In this document: one piece after another, positions 54,223 to 62,284 of the stretch
Position numbering within the stretch: the first letter of the stretch is position 1
How the letters are laid out: every line of letters begins with the position of its first letter
Assembly (NCBI RefSeq): GCF_019915265.1
Contig: NZ_CP082780.1
Location: 372,001 to 436,000, forward strand
Source: Bacillus aquiflavi
GTDB lineage: Bacteria > Bacillota > Bacilli > Bacillales > Cytobacillaceae
Reading direction: 5' to 3'
Length of the DNA stretch: 64,000 nucleotides
Made by a program: the position numbers and the translations under genes
Notes under the pieces: generated by a model
The model's input: only the letters and a program-made list of their open reading frames with translations
Database searches by the model: none
Told to the model about the DNA's origin: nothing

Positions 54223-54700
54223 GTTGGAATTAGACGAAAAAGGTTGGGTTTCTATTGAGCAACTATTATATGCATTGCACCAATCAATAAAATGGGTAAA
54301 TTTAGGGAAAGGAGATTTAAAAGCGATGATTGAGAAGTCAGCAAAAAAAAGACATGAGATAAAAGAAGATAAAATTCGTGCAATGTATGGACATTCTATT
54401 CCTATGAAAATAGTAAAAGAAAAGGCCGTACCACCTGAATTTCTTTATCATGGAACGGCTTCTAGGTTTTTAACCTCGATCGAACTAAATGGATTATTAC
54501 CTATGTCTAGACAATATATTCATCTTTCTGAAGATATTGAAACCGCAAATTTGGTTGGAAAACGAAAAGACAAAAATCCGATTATTTTAGTAGTGAATAC
54601 TAAAAAAGCTAGAGAGGGAGGGATTAAATTCTATTTAGGAAATGAGAAAGTATGGTTAGCAGATAATATCCCTAATAAATTTATTGAAGTCAAAGAGTAA
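54167..54700 (+). CDS. kptA: RNA 2'-phosphotransferase KptA/Tpt1, start lost or frameshifted
   Basis: The open frame covers an almost complete KptA: LSKEVSYALRHAP (Arg-His of the active site), ELDEKGWVSIEQLL, IRAMYGHSIP, FLYHGTASRFLTSI and VNTKKAREGGIKFYLGN. KptA transfers the 2'-phosphate of spliced or repaired RNA to NAD+. No start codon exists in frame upstream of LSKEV; a one-base change would join it to the preceding immunity frame. The codon TTG 54224 would remove the Arg-His motif. An RNA-repair enzyme inside a toxin array is unusual. Confidence 0.8.
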   Translation, partial: ENLSKEVSYALRHAPWKYELELDEKGWVSIEQLLYALHQSIKWVNLGKGDLKAMIEKSAKKRHEIKEDKIRAMYGHSIPMKIVKEKAVPPEFLYHGTASRFLTSIELNGLLPMSRQYIHLSEDIETANLVGKRKDKNPIILVVNTKKAREGGIKFYLGNEKVWLADNIPNKFIEVKE

Positions 54701-54773
54701 TGCATTCTATTTTTAGGCTATAACTATGGAAAATTAGTAGAACAAAATTAACTGAATTTGCATATTAAAAGAT

Positions 54774-54814
54774 AGTACGAACTTTGTACAATACAAGGTT
54801 CGTACTTTTTTTTT
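54774..54814 (+). terminator. Conserved hairpin before cassette E
   Basis: AGTACGAACTTTGTA pairs with TACAAGGTTCGTACT (one G-U) and is followed by T8. Confidence 0.85.
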
Positions 54815-54971
54815 ATAAAGGAAGGGGAATATACAAAAGAAATTAAATTCGATATGATAAATTATTAGACTTAGAAACAATTGTAATACGATTAGAATTC
54901 TGATGTAATTTTTAATATTTTGATTTTTGCTTGGATACAAAAACAGGGGAAAATTGAATGAAAGACGAGTA
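54815..54971 (+). repeat. Pre-cassette module with small-gene remnant (copy 2)
   Basis: Near-identical to 52895-53040, with an additional TTTTAATATTTTGATT. It contains the decayed LLDLETIVIRLEF-coding stretch. Confidence 0.75.
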
Positions 54972-55313
54972 AGAACCGGGAGAGCCGGAAAAGCGGCAAA
55001 AGGAATGTTAGCATTCCAAAATTCGACTCGAATTCAAGCAAGGAAAAAACTAGCGCAAGTCAGTGAAATGTCAAAACTGTCTCTCCGGACAGTGAAAGAT
55101 ACAGGAAAGCAAATCACCCTAAAAGAGCTAGAAAGAATTCGCCAATTTATCGATACATATTCCCCATTCATCGGAAACCGCCTCATGCCTGCATATGCGA
55201 CAGGTGTGGTCGGAACGCGCGGGGTGAAGATTAGCTGAAGAGCAAATTTATCGGATTAGCGGGGGCAAAGTGTCGGTAGGTGTGGGTGGAACTGGTAAGA
55301 AGGCTAGTGGGGC
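54972..55313 (+). repeat. Stalk repeat copy E
   Basis: Full-length copy of the stalk with one inserted base near 55226. Confidence 0.95.
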
Positions 55314-55659
55314 TGTGGCCGGCGTTTCAGAAGAACTAACGCGGGCACAAAAAAGAAACGTTGAGGCTCTTAACAATGTCATAGAAAATAATTTAAAAGA
55401 TCACGACTTCTCTGGCACATTAAGAGATTTACAAGGAAATCCCATTCCAAAGCCTAGTGGTGGATTTTGGGATCATAAAACAGAGATGATTCAATCATAT
55501 GACGCTCTTCAAGGGGTTAAAAAAGGTTTAGAAGGTTCTTTAAAAAATCCTAATTTAAATTCTACAGTAAAAGAATTTTTGGAAGCAGAATTTGCCAAAG
55601 CTAATTTTTACATTAATAAAATTGAAGAACTATTTAAACCGTTTGGAGGAATACGATGA
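54972..55659 (+). pseudogene. Orphan toxin cassette E, frameshifted in the stalk
   Basis: The stalk copy (54972-55313) carries an extra A in GGGGTGAAGATTAGC near 55226, which ends the frame at KIS. The tip in the next frame (55270-55659) reads LNNVIENNLKDHDFSGTLRD.. PKPSGGFWDHKTEMIQSYDAL and resembles polymorphic toxin type 28-like domains, a tentative call. It ends with an ATGA overlap to its immunity gene. Confidence 0.7.
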
Positions 55660-56075
55660 AAACATTAAAAGAATTATATAATTTATCTTATGATGAATCA
55701 AATTTTGGTAGTGGATTAATAAAATGGTATAATTCCCTAATAAATAAAAAAATAGAGGAATTAACTGTAACAGATATATCCAAAATGATTAGACAAGATA
55801 TTTTAAAAAATTTAGCACTAGAAAAATCTATAGATTTATTTATTCTTAATCCTTACGATGGAGAATATCAGGACGGTGAATTATTGAAGTTGATACTTTC
55901 GTCTGTTAATATAAATAAATTAAGTATAAACAAATTGAATATGCTAAATGATAAAGTTACAGAACTAAAACAGTCGTACTTAGAATTTGACTGGGAAGAC
56001 GAAGATATTAAACAAATGTATGGAAAAAATTTAGATGAACAAAAAGAAAAAATAAAAAAAGCTTATGACAGCTAG
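55656..56075 (+). CDS. CdiI-like immunity protein for tip E
   Basis: A 139-residue protein with the pattern of contact-dependent-inhibition immunity proteins (KIEELTVTDISKMIRQDILKNL.., LNPYDGEYQDGELLKLILSS). ATG overlaps the toxin stop as ATGA behind TTTGGAGGAATACG. Confidence 0.7.
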   Translation: MKTLKELYNLSYDESNFGSGLIKWYNSLINKKIEELTVTDISKMIRQDILKNLALEKSIDLFILNPYDGEYQDGELLKLILSSVNINKLSINKLNMLNDKVTELKQSYLEFDWEDEDIKQMYGKNLDEQKEKIKKAYDS

Positions 56076-56094
56076 CAGTAACCTAATAAAAAAA

Positions 56095-56132
56095 CAGTAC
56101 CAACTTTGTATAAAACAAGGTTCGTACTTTTT
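56095..56132 (+). terminator. Conserved hairpin before cassette F
   Basis: Same element as at 52845 and 54774 (AGTACCAACTTTGTA.. CAAGGTTCGTACTTTTTTTT). Confidence 0.7.
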
Positions 56133-56293
56133 TTTTATAAAGGAAGGGGAATATACAAAAGAAATTAAATTCGATATGATAAATTATTAGACTTAGAAAC
56201 AATTATAATACGATTAGAATTCTGATGTAATTTTTAATATTTTGATTTTTGCTTGGATACAAAAACAGGGGAAAATTGAATGAAAGACGAGTA
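56133..56293 (+). repeat. Pre-cassette module with small-gene remnant (copy 3)
   Basis: Near-identical to 54815-54971, differing by single bases. Confidence 0.75.
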
Positions 56294-56630
56294 AGAACCG
56301 GGAGAGCCGGAAAAGCGGCAAAAGGAATATTAGCATTCCAAAACTCGACTCGAATTCAAGCAAGGAAAAAACTAGCGCAAGTCAGTGAAATGTCAAAACT
56401 GTCTCTCCGGACAGTGAAAGATACAGGAAAGCAAATCACCCAAAAAGAGCTAGAAAGAATTCGCCAGTTCATCGATACATATTCCCCATTCATCGGAAAC
56501 CGCCTCATGCCTGCATATGCGACAGGTGTGGTCGGAACGCGCGGGGTGAGATTAGCTGAAGAGCAAATTTATCGGATTAGCGGGGGCAAAGTGTCGGGAG
56601 GTGTGGGTGGAACTGGTAAGAAGGCAAGTG
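56294..56630 (+). repeat. Stalk repeat copy F
   Basis: Full-length, in-frame stalk copy ending GGTAAGAAGGCAAGTG. Confidence 0.95.
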
Positions 56631-57074
56631 AAGCTTACCAACAAATTCAAACAATAAAAAATAGATATCAAAATGAAGTTCAAAAAGGAAAAGCATTTGA
56701 TTTCATTCTAAAAAAAAAAAAATGGTAGAATAAATGGTCTAAATGGAATTAAAAATGTTGACTTTATTATTGACATGAATGGAAATTTGAAAATAGGACG
56801 TGGACACTCTTTTTTGGCAAATGGAGAATCTGTTCAGGTAGCTGGGAAAATGAAAGTAAATAGTAATGGACAAGTTCGTAGTATTAACAATTGGTCTGGT
56901 CACTATACACCTACACCTAAACAAGCTAATCTTTTTCCTCAAGCTTTAGAGAATGCTGGAGTAAATGTAAACAATAGTTGGTTAGAAATTTATGAAATTA
57001 AATTTACGAACTCTGGATATGTGGATGGGAGTAAACTTAAATTAATATCAAGCACTAAGTTGAAAACGAGATAG
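56294..57074 (+). pseudogene. Orphan toxin cassette F, frameshifted in an A13 tract
   Basis: After the stalk the frame runs SEAYQQIQTIKNRYQNEVQKGKAFD and then breaks in an A13 run at 56710-56722. The next frame continues INGLNGIKNVDFIIDMNGNL, KIGRGHSFLANGESVQVAGKM and NWSGHYTPTPKQANLFPQAL to 57074. The GRGHSFLANG/GHYTPT pattern recurs in toxin tips of filamentous haemagglutinin-like proteins; I cannot name the fold. No ribosome site precedes it. Confidence 0.7.
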
Positions 57075-57090
57075 AGAAAGGTGATTCGGT

Positions 57091-57489
57091 ATGGAAAGAG
57101 TTACCCAAATGAACTCAGAATTTTTTTTTAATAATTTAATGGCTACTGTTATGGAAATAAAAGATAAAAAAGGACTTTCTTTTTCTGAATGTATATTTAT
57201 GATAGAGGCTGTAGAAGAGAGAGGGAAACCTTTAAATAGTGCGGATGATTTAATGAGATTAAATATATTAAGTGAAGAAAATGTAGGCGGTAAAAAGTTT
57301 CCACTAAGCGTAACTGTAGATATTTTATGTGGTTTACAGCCAATGGTTCCCATTTGGATAAATGTATCCTTTGTAGAAATGGATGGAGATACAGCCATTT
57401 TTAAATTAGAATCAAGTTTGCGTTTTAGAAAACCGACATTGCTTAGAAACGCTGAAACAGGGCATCCCCCATTTAAGGCTATAGTCTAA
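57091..57489 (+). CDS. Immunity protein candidate for tip F
   Basis: A 132-residue protein (FNNLMATVMEIKDKKGLSF.., LSVTVDILCGLQPMVPIWINVSF) starting 16 bp after the toxin behind AGAAAGGTGATTC. No family recognised. Confidence 0.6.
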   Translation: MERVTQMNSEFFFNNLMATVMEIKDKKGLSFSECIFMIEAVEERGKPLNSADDLMRLNILSEENVGGKKFPLSVTVDILCGLQPMVPIWINVSFVEMDGDTAIFKLESSLRFRKPTLLRNAETGHPPFKAIV

Positions 57490-57853
57490 TTACTTATTTT
57501 GTTAGCTAAGGGTAAAGAAAAAAGATTTAAAAAGACAAGGTAAACTGTTAAAGAAAACGGTGGGTATGTTGAGCTAGCAAGTTTTCAAAGAAAAACTAGG
57601 TATTTGCTATTTTGGATTTCCTCGGGTACTGAGAAAGCTAAATGCCTAATAAAAGAAGTCAACAGTGACGTTCCTTCTGCTTTTCTGAGTTTTGTACTAG
57701 TTTTTCCAATGTATTTGTTACGGGTCGTTCAAGTATTTATTTAAACGCTTGTGATATAAATAATCTCAACTATTTCAAGAATGTTTATTTATGCAAGTAA
57801 ACTGGTATTAAGTCAAGATAGATCCTTCACAGTTCGGAACGATAAACGAAAAT
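57490..57853. other. Gene-free stretch between cassettes F and G
   Basis: About 360 bp with no open frame or repeat that I recognise. It may contain decayed mobile or toxin DNA. Confidence 0.3.
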
Positions 57854-57884
57854 CCATAGAGAAACAATCTCTGTGGTTTTTTTT
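57854..57884 (+). terminator. Hairpin before cassette G
   Basis: CCATAGAGA pairs with TCTCTGTGG, followed by T8. Same element as before cassette C. Confidence 0.8.
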
Positions 57885-57901
57885 AAAATATAAAGGATAA
57901 A

Positions 57902-58150
57902 GCAAGGAAAAAACTAGCACAAGTCAGTGAAATGTCAAAACTGTCTCTCCGGACAGTGAAAGATACAGGAAAGAAATTCATCCAAAAAGAGCTAGAAAGA
58001 ATTCGCCAGTTCATCGATACATATTCCCCATTCATCGGAAACCGCCTCATGCCTGCATATGCGACAGGTGTGGTCGGAACGCGCGGGGTGAGATTAGCTG
58101 AAGAGCAAATTTATCGGATTAGCGGGGGAAGAACTGGGGCAGGGAAGAAG
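57902..58150 (+). repeat. Stalk repeat copy G
   Basis: Starts at GCAAGGAAAAAACTAGC, the same point as copy C. The final glycine-rich part differs (GGGGGAAGAACTGGGGCAGG). Confidence 0.92.
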
Positions 58151-58513
58151 ACAGGAAAGCTTATTAATGCAAGTATATCCCATGAATCTAGAAGTGCTAG
58201 TTTAAAAGAAATTAAAAGAAAATTGAATATCCCAAAATCCCAACATCCAATTAATCAAAGAATGGTACCTCTAAAACATAGTAATGGAAATTGGATTCTA
58301 GATTCTAATAAGCGACCCATCATGACTAGGGAATTAACCTATGAAATTAATGGAAAAAAGATTGTAATTCAAGATCACTCGGTAGGTCATGATTTTGGAG
58401 GTATTGGAAATCAACCCTCTCATCATAATGTAAGACCTATAGAAAATACTAGGACTGGTAAAGTAGAGGGGATGGAAGACCATTATTATTTCAAAAAAAG
58501 AAATAAAAAATAG
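57932..58513 (+). CDS. Orphan toxin cassette G: HNH/EndoVII-like nuclease tip
   Basis: The tip has IPKSQHPINQRMVPL, TRELTYEINGKKIVIQDHSVGHDFGG and QPSHHNVRPIE.. MEDHYYF, the His-rich arrangement of HNH/EndoVII-superfamily polymorphic toxins that cut DNA. It lacks secretion parts and a ribosome site. Confidence 0.75.
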   Translation: MSKLSLRTVKDTGKKFIQKELERIRQFIDTYSPFIGNRLMPAYATGVVGTRGVRLAEEQIYRISGGRTGAGKKTGKLINASISHESRSASLKEIKRKLNIPKSQHPINQRMVPLKHSNGNWILDSNKRPIMTRELTYEINGKKIVIQDHSVGHDFGGIGNQPSHHNVRPIENTRTGKVEGMEDHYYFKKRNKK

Positions 58514-58523
58514 GAGTGGAATA

Positions 58524-58916
58524 GTGATTAATGAATTTAAATTTTTAAATCCTCAAGCACTGACTAATATTTTTGGAAAGATTCCAACATTTGAAAAAGC
58601 AGAGTTATTAGATATTCAGTTGAATAGAGATGGTCCGATTTTATCTATGAGATTGATGACAAAGGATCAAGTAAAAATAAAACCAAAGCGATGGAATAAA
58701 TGGGATGTTGTTTATATAGAATTATTTTTTTTTTCCATCCGTAATTTAGAAATAAGCCGTTTTGGAACTAATAATTTAATTAATGAATTTATAGTAATAG
58801 ATAAATGTGGAGACGGATTATTAGAAATTAAGTGCGATAATCAATTGCAAATAAAGGCCATATTTGACTGGGGTAAAGTAGAAAAAGTAACACCTGGCTT
58901 ATTAGGATTACCTTAA
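58524..58916 (+). CDS. Imm50-like immunity protein for tip G
   Basis: The 130-residue protein (KFLNPQALTNIFGKIPTFEKAELLDIQLNRDGPILSMRL in segments, then EISRFGTNN) resembles the Imm50 family. A GTG start follows ATAGGAGTGGAATA, 10 bp after the toxin. Confidence 0.7.
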   Translation: MINEFKFLNPQALTNIFGKIPTFEKAELLDIQLNRDGPILSMRLMTKDQVKIKPKRWNKWDVVYIELFFFSIRNLEISRFGTNNLINEFIVIDKCGDGLLEIKCDNQLQIKAIFDWGKVEKVTPGLLGLP

Positions 58917-59247
58917 ATAAAAACTAAACTAATGAGATAACCTTAAATGAATGATATGTATAGATTGATTTTAATAATTTTTACAAAAATAAATTGTGGA
59001 AGAATTTTTTAAACTAAAAAATTTCCATACACTTAACATTAGACTATATAATGTGATTAAAATATTTGAATAAAAGAATTCTTAAAAATTACATAACAAT
59101 CGAAAAGTTAATTAGCTAAAATAAGGCTATATGCCTATAAAGCAGTCAATACCAACGTTAGGATAACGTAGTGGCGAATTATTGACTGCTTTTGTTATTT
59201 GTTTTATAGATCTTTTACTTTAACAAACATGTTTTATAATTGAATTC
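58917..59247. other. Intergenic stretch with a terminator before cassette H
   Basis: About 330 bp, very AT-rich. A double hairpin at 59140-59193 (AAGCAGTCAATA / ATTGACTGCTT around CAACGTTA / ACGTAGTG) with a following TTTTG is a clear terminator. Nothing else is recognised. Confidence 0.6.
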
Positions 59248-59348
59248 AGAACTCGCGGAGTGAGATTAGCTGAAGAGCAAATTTATCGGATTAGCGGGGG
59301 CAAAGTGTCGGTAGGTGTGGGTGGAACTGGTAAGAAGGCTAGTGGGGC
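59248..59348 (+). repeat. Stalk repeat copy H (short)
   Basis: Only the last 100 bp of the stalk, from AGAACTCGCGGAGTGAG. Confidence 0.93.
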
Positions 59349-59796
59349 TAAAAATTCCCAATTTGGAGATAATGCTAAAAATCACCTGAAAAATGTAGAG
59401 AATATAAACAAAAAAGGCGTAGTTGGTGGACATAATGCGGATGTATTTTACACTGCTTTAAAAAGTCAAGGTGTTGATGTAGATGACTTAGTGGTTTCCA
59501 AGAAACCGCACCCTTCTATTGAAGGAATTTATGAAGTCGAATATAGAATACCTAGAAAAGATATGGCTTGTAATACTGCTAAACCAATTACATATAGGAA
59601 TATTAGAGATCCTAAAACAATATATAATCCAGCAATAATCCATGATGATTTAATTTATGCATGGGGATAGGAAGCAATGGAACTCGGAACGGTAAATGGA
59701 AGATTAGTAGAAGGGACGGCTTCTAATGGATTAAAATTTAGAGGTTACTTAAATAATGCTGGGGAAATAAGTAATTTTTACCCGATTTTAGATTAA
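59260..59796 (+). pseudogene. Orphan toxin cassette H: CdiA-like nuclease tip with in-frame stop
   Basis: The tip reads VVGGHNADVFYTALKSQGVDV.., HPSIEGIYEVEYRIPRKD.. and YNPAIIHDDLIYAWG, a pattern shared with CdiA C-terminal RNase tips. TAG at 59668-59670 ends translation, yet the same frame continues with EAMELGTVNGRLVEG.. to 59796, so a nonsense change has removed about 42 residues. Confidence 0.72.
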
Positions 59797-59825
59797 TTTG
59801 ATAATGTTGATAAGGAGATAGTTAG

Positions 59826-60214
59826 ATGGATAGACAATATGAAGTAATTGAAAATAAAGTGGAAATTGATGAGTTAAAGGAAACGTATTTTAATTTTATA
59901 AATGGTAAATACTTAAAAAAACACTAGAGCTATTTGCTAAAAAAGAAGGATATGGACAAGAAATAGTTTTTATCTTTTTCCAGTCTGACTTAGATGATTA
60001 TGATATGGCTCAATTGCCTAAACAGTTAGATGATAAACATGTTTTATTAGAGTTAGGATATCCAGCAGTGAAAATTGAACAAATGGCATATTTAGATTTT
60101 GAAACTTTCTATAATTATTTAGAGAAAAATGTGAAAAAAGTAATGGTAACAGAGTCAGAGGATGAAGAATTACCTAATTTATTATTACAAGTAAAAAATA
60201 GTTTAAATTTATAG
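59826..60214 (+). pseudogene. Immunity gene for tip H, frameshifted
   Basis: ATG 59826 after AAGGAGATAGTTAG opens DRQYEVIENKVEIDELKETYF..; the frame breaks in the A7 tract near 59914-59920. The second frame continues TLELFAKKEGYGQEIVFIFF.. to 60214. Joined, it is about 129 residues. Both toxin H and its immunity gene are therefore damaged. Confidence 0.65.
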
Positions 60215-60262
60215 TTTCCGAAATATCTATTACTTGACAAAAGTTCTAGGGAAATTCACTAA

Positions 60263-60309
60263 AACAGTACCAACTTTGTATGAATACAGGGTTTGTATTG
60301 CTTTTTTTA
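60263..60309 (+). terminator. Conserved hairpin, fourth copy
   Basis: ACAGTACCAACTTTGTATG.. and its complement followed by T7; diverged copy of the element before cassettes D-F. Confidence 0.6.
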
Positions 60310-60332
60310 TTTTTAAAAAAAGGAAGAACAAC

Positions 60333-60522
60333 GGTGACAAAAGAAAAACAAAGAAAAGTAAACGAACGTGATATTTTATTGGATTTAAAAACAATTATTA
60401 TCCGATTAGAGTTCTGGTTTGATATTCTTCAATTTATTTACGAATATGCTGAAGTGAATGAAAAACAAGTGACACCACAAACACTATTAGAAATAACAAC
60501 CCAATGGGGTCATTTGATTTAG
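60333..60522 (+). CDS. Small conserved protein, 3'-truncated by recombination
   Basis: A GTG start behind AAAAGGAAGAACAAC opens TKEKQRKVNERDILLDLKTIIIRLEFWFDILQFIYEYAE. Remnants of the same gene occur before cassettes D, E and F. The last 12 or so residues come from the 44-bp block shared with the end of toxin D read in another frame, so the true C-terminus is lost. Function unknown. Confidence 0.5.
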
Positions 60523-60540
60523 AAAAAATGTCTCTTCACC

Positions 60541-60757
60541 ATTGTTTGTGATTGGAAAAAATTCTGGTAATTAGTTAGCTAGATTGGAACTACTCAAAAT
60601 CTTTCCACCAACTATTATTTACTAAATGCTGAAGAAGGAGTGGCTATGCAATCTGTTTATTGTAAGTTTTACCCGTACACTCCAAAAATACACGTGTCCT
60701 GAATCTTTGAGGATTTCTATAGCCATAAGCTCGTCGTTTAATATTCTTAATTTTATA
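60541..60757 (-). mobile_element. Inverted 3' fragment of the same ISL3-family element
   Basis: The minus strand repeats the IS end (ATAAAATTAAGAATATTAAAC through CCGTGT..-like transposase C-terminus RRAYGYRNPQRFRTR to CACAAACAAT) found at 49545-49857, lacking about 70 bp of the hairpin insert. It closes the toxin array in opposite orientation. The following 150 bp to OsmC hold no recognised feature. Confidence 0.85.
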
Positions 60758-60913
60758 TCCATGTTCTTTTTTTCCGCATACATTTTAAACAATAAATAAA
60801 CACCAAAAAAAACATTAGTTTAATCACATCAGAGCTTATTTCTTTTTCTTCTCATCTAAGTATTGTACGATTTAAATAAGTTTAAATGGAATATTTTACT
60901 GAGGTGATTAAAG

Positions 60914-61294
60914 TTGAAATTTAATATGGATGAGTTTGGTTTTAATTGTGAGCTGCCATACGGTTGCTTAAATGTATCTGGAGATGAGAAGCATGGTTTT
61001 CGCCCTGATCAGTTGCTTGTTTCTTCTATTGCAGTATGCAGTGGAGAAGTATTGCGCCGTGTTTTAAAAGGGATGCGTCTTGAAGTTGAAAATATTCAAA
61101 TAGAAACGAGTACTGAGCACAATAAAGCTCAGGCAAATCGAATTGAAAAAATTTGTACTCATTTTATTTTAACAGGAGGAAACTTACCGAAAGAAAAAAT
61201 TGAAAAGGCGCTTCAGCTAACAAAGAAAAACTGTCCGATGGCTCAATCGGTAATTGGGAGCATTGAATTGGTCCAAACGTTTGAAGTGGTGTAA
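60914..61294 (+). CDS. OsmC family protein
   Basis: The 126-residue protein has the OsmC/YhfA layout with two redox cysteines (LLVSSIAVCSGEVLRRVL near residue 42; TKKNCPMAQSVIG near 105). Members reduce organic hydroperoxides or serve related thiol chemistry. A TTG start is chosen because TGAGGTGATTAAAG precedes it. Confidence 0.85.
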   Translation: MKFNMDEFGFNCELPYGCLNVSGDEKHGFRPDQLLVSSIAVCSGEVLRRVLKGMRLEVENIQIETSTEHNKAQANRIEKICTHFILTGGNLPKEKIEKALQLTKKNCPMAQSVIGSIELVQTFEVV

Positions 61295-61471
61295 TTTAAA
61301 AAATGACTTTGTACCTTATATTGGTATAGAGTCATTTTTATGTTTATTGAACCTGAAAGCTTTATTTACAATGATACTTAAAAACGATAATTCGATGGAT
61401 AATATTAATCAACTCCGAAAAAACTATAAAACAAATGTGATGAATTTTTACAATGAAAGGAGTTCATTATC

Positions 61472-62284
61472 TTGAAAAAATCACTTATCGCTCTTTTAAG
61501 TATTATTTTTATGCTCTCGTTCATATCGACACCTATGTCAGCGGAAAAAGCGGAAAAACAGAAAAAATCGGTTAAGTATGAAATCCCAAATTCAGTTATG
61601 AACATTGCAAAGGAAAACACATATCCCAATCCTACACAAGATTTGCCGCAGCTGCAGCCGAGTGAGTTTACCCAAGAACTACTTCATTCAACAAAAATTA
61701 AAATTGAAAACCCTGATTTAATTAAAATGTTAAATGAATCTAATGTTAATAGTACTCCATTTGCTCTTGGCTATAAGGCAACGATTTATTTAGGGCAATG
61801 GCCGTTAAATTATGAGTCAATTGAAACATCTCCTAATTGGGAGTACCAAAAGATTAATACAAACTATCAAGATAATCGCGGAGGAAATTCACCATTTCAA
61901 ATACATTACGTTCAAGAGGTCCAAAAGGTCGTTAAAGGAGGACTTACAGCAAAAGTTCCTAATTCTGAAGATGTAAAAAAAATGATGCTACTAAAAGCAG
62001 CAGAGAAGACTGGTTTGCCTCTTTCGTTTGAGACAATTATTGGCGGAGGAACAAAAAAAGATCATATTTATAACATACCTGCCAACCGACTAGGTTATTT
62101 ATACGCTTATGCTCCAGCAATTAATGAAAAGGGAAAAGTCACATATGGAGAAGTTTATCTTGTATTAAAGGGAAATAAAAGGATGGTTGTCGTTAAAAAC
62201 GTCATTTCACAAGGAGTCGGTGCTTGGATTCCAGTGCAAGATCATATTTCATTTGCATTTGTTGCAACAGAGCAGCCGCGATAG
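61472..62284 (+). CDS. yfkD: YfkD-like secreted protein
   Basis: A 270-residue protein with a signal peptide (LIALLSIIFMLSFISTPMSAEK) and YfkD-family body (YEIPNSVMNIAKENTYPNPTQ, ALGYKATIYLGQWPLNYES, KDHIYNIPANRLGYLYAY). Function unknown. It fits the yfk gene neighbourhood seen at 35.8-37.9 kb; the toxin locus lies between. The start is TTG or the ATG-like site after GAAAGGAG at 61458. Confidence 0.85.
   Translation: MKKSLIALLSIIFMLSFISTPMSAEKAEKQKKSVKYEIPNSVMNIAKENTYPNPTQDLPQLQPSEFTQELLHSTKIKIENPDLIKMLNESNVNSTPFALGYKATIYLGQWPLNYESIETSPNWEYQKINTNYQDNRGGNSPFQIHYVQEVQKVVKGGLTAKVPNSEDVKKMMLLKAAEKTGLPLSFETIIGGGTKKDHIYNIPANRLGYLYAYAPAINEKGKVTYGEVYLVLKGNKRMVVVKNVISQGVGAWIPVQDHISFAFVATEQPR

Noticed and set aside
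47110-59348. Stalk repeats considered as a CRISPR array or tandem repeat
   Set aside because: Units are 100-340 bp, spaced by 1-2 kb of different coding DNA, and are translated as part of a toxin, so they are cassette repeats.
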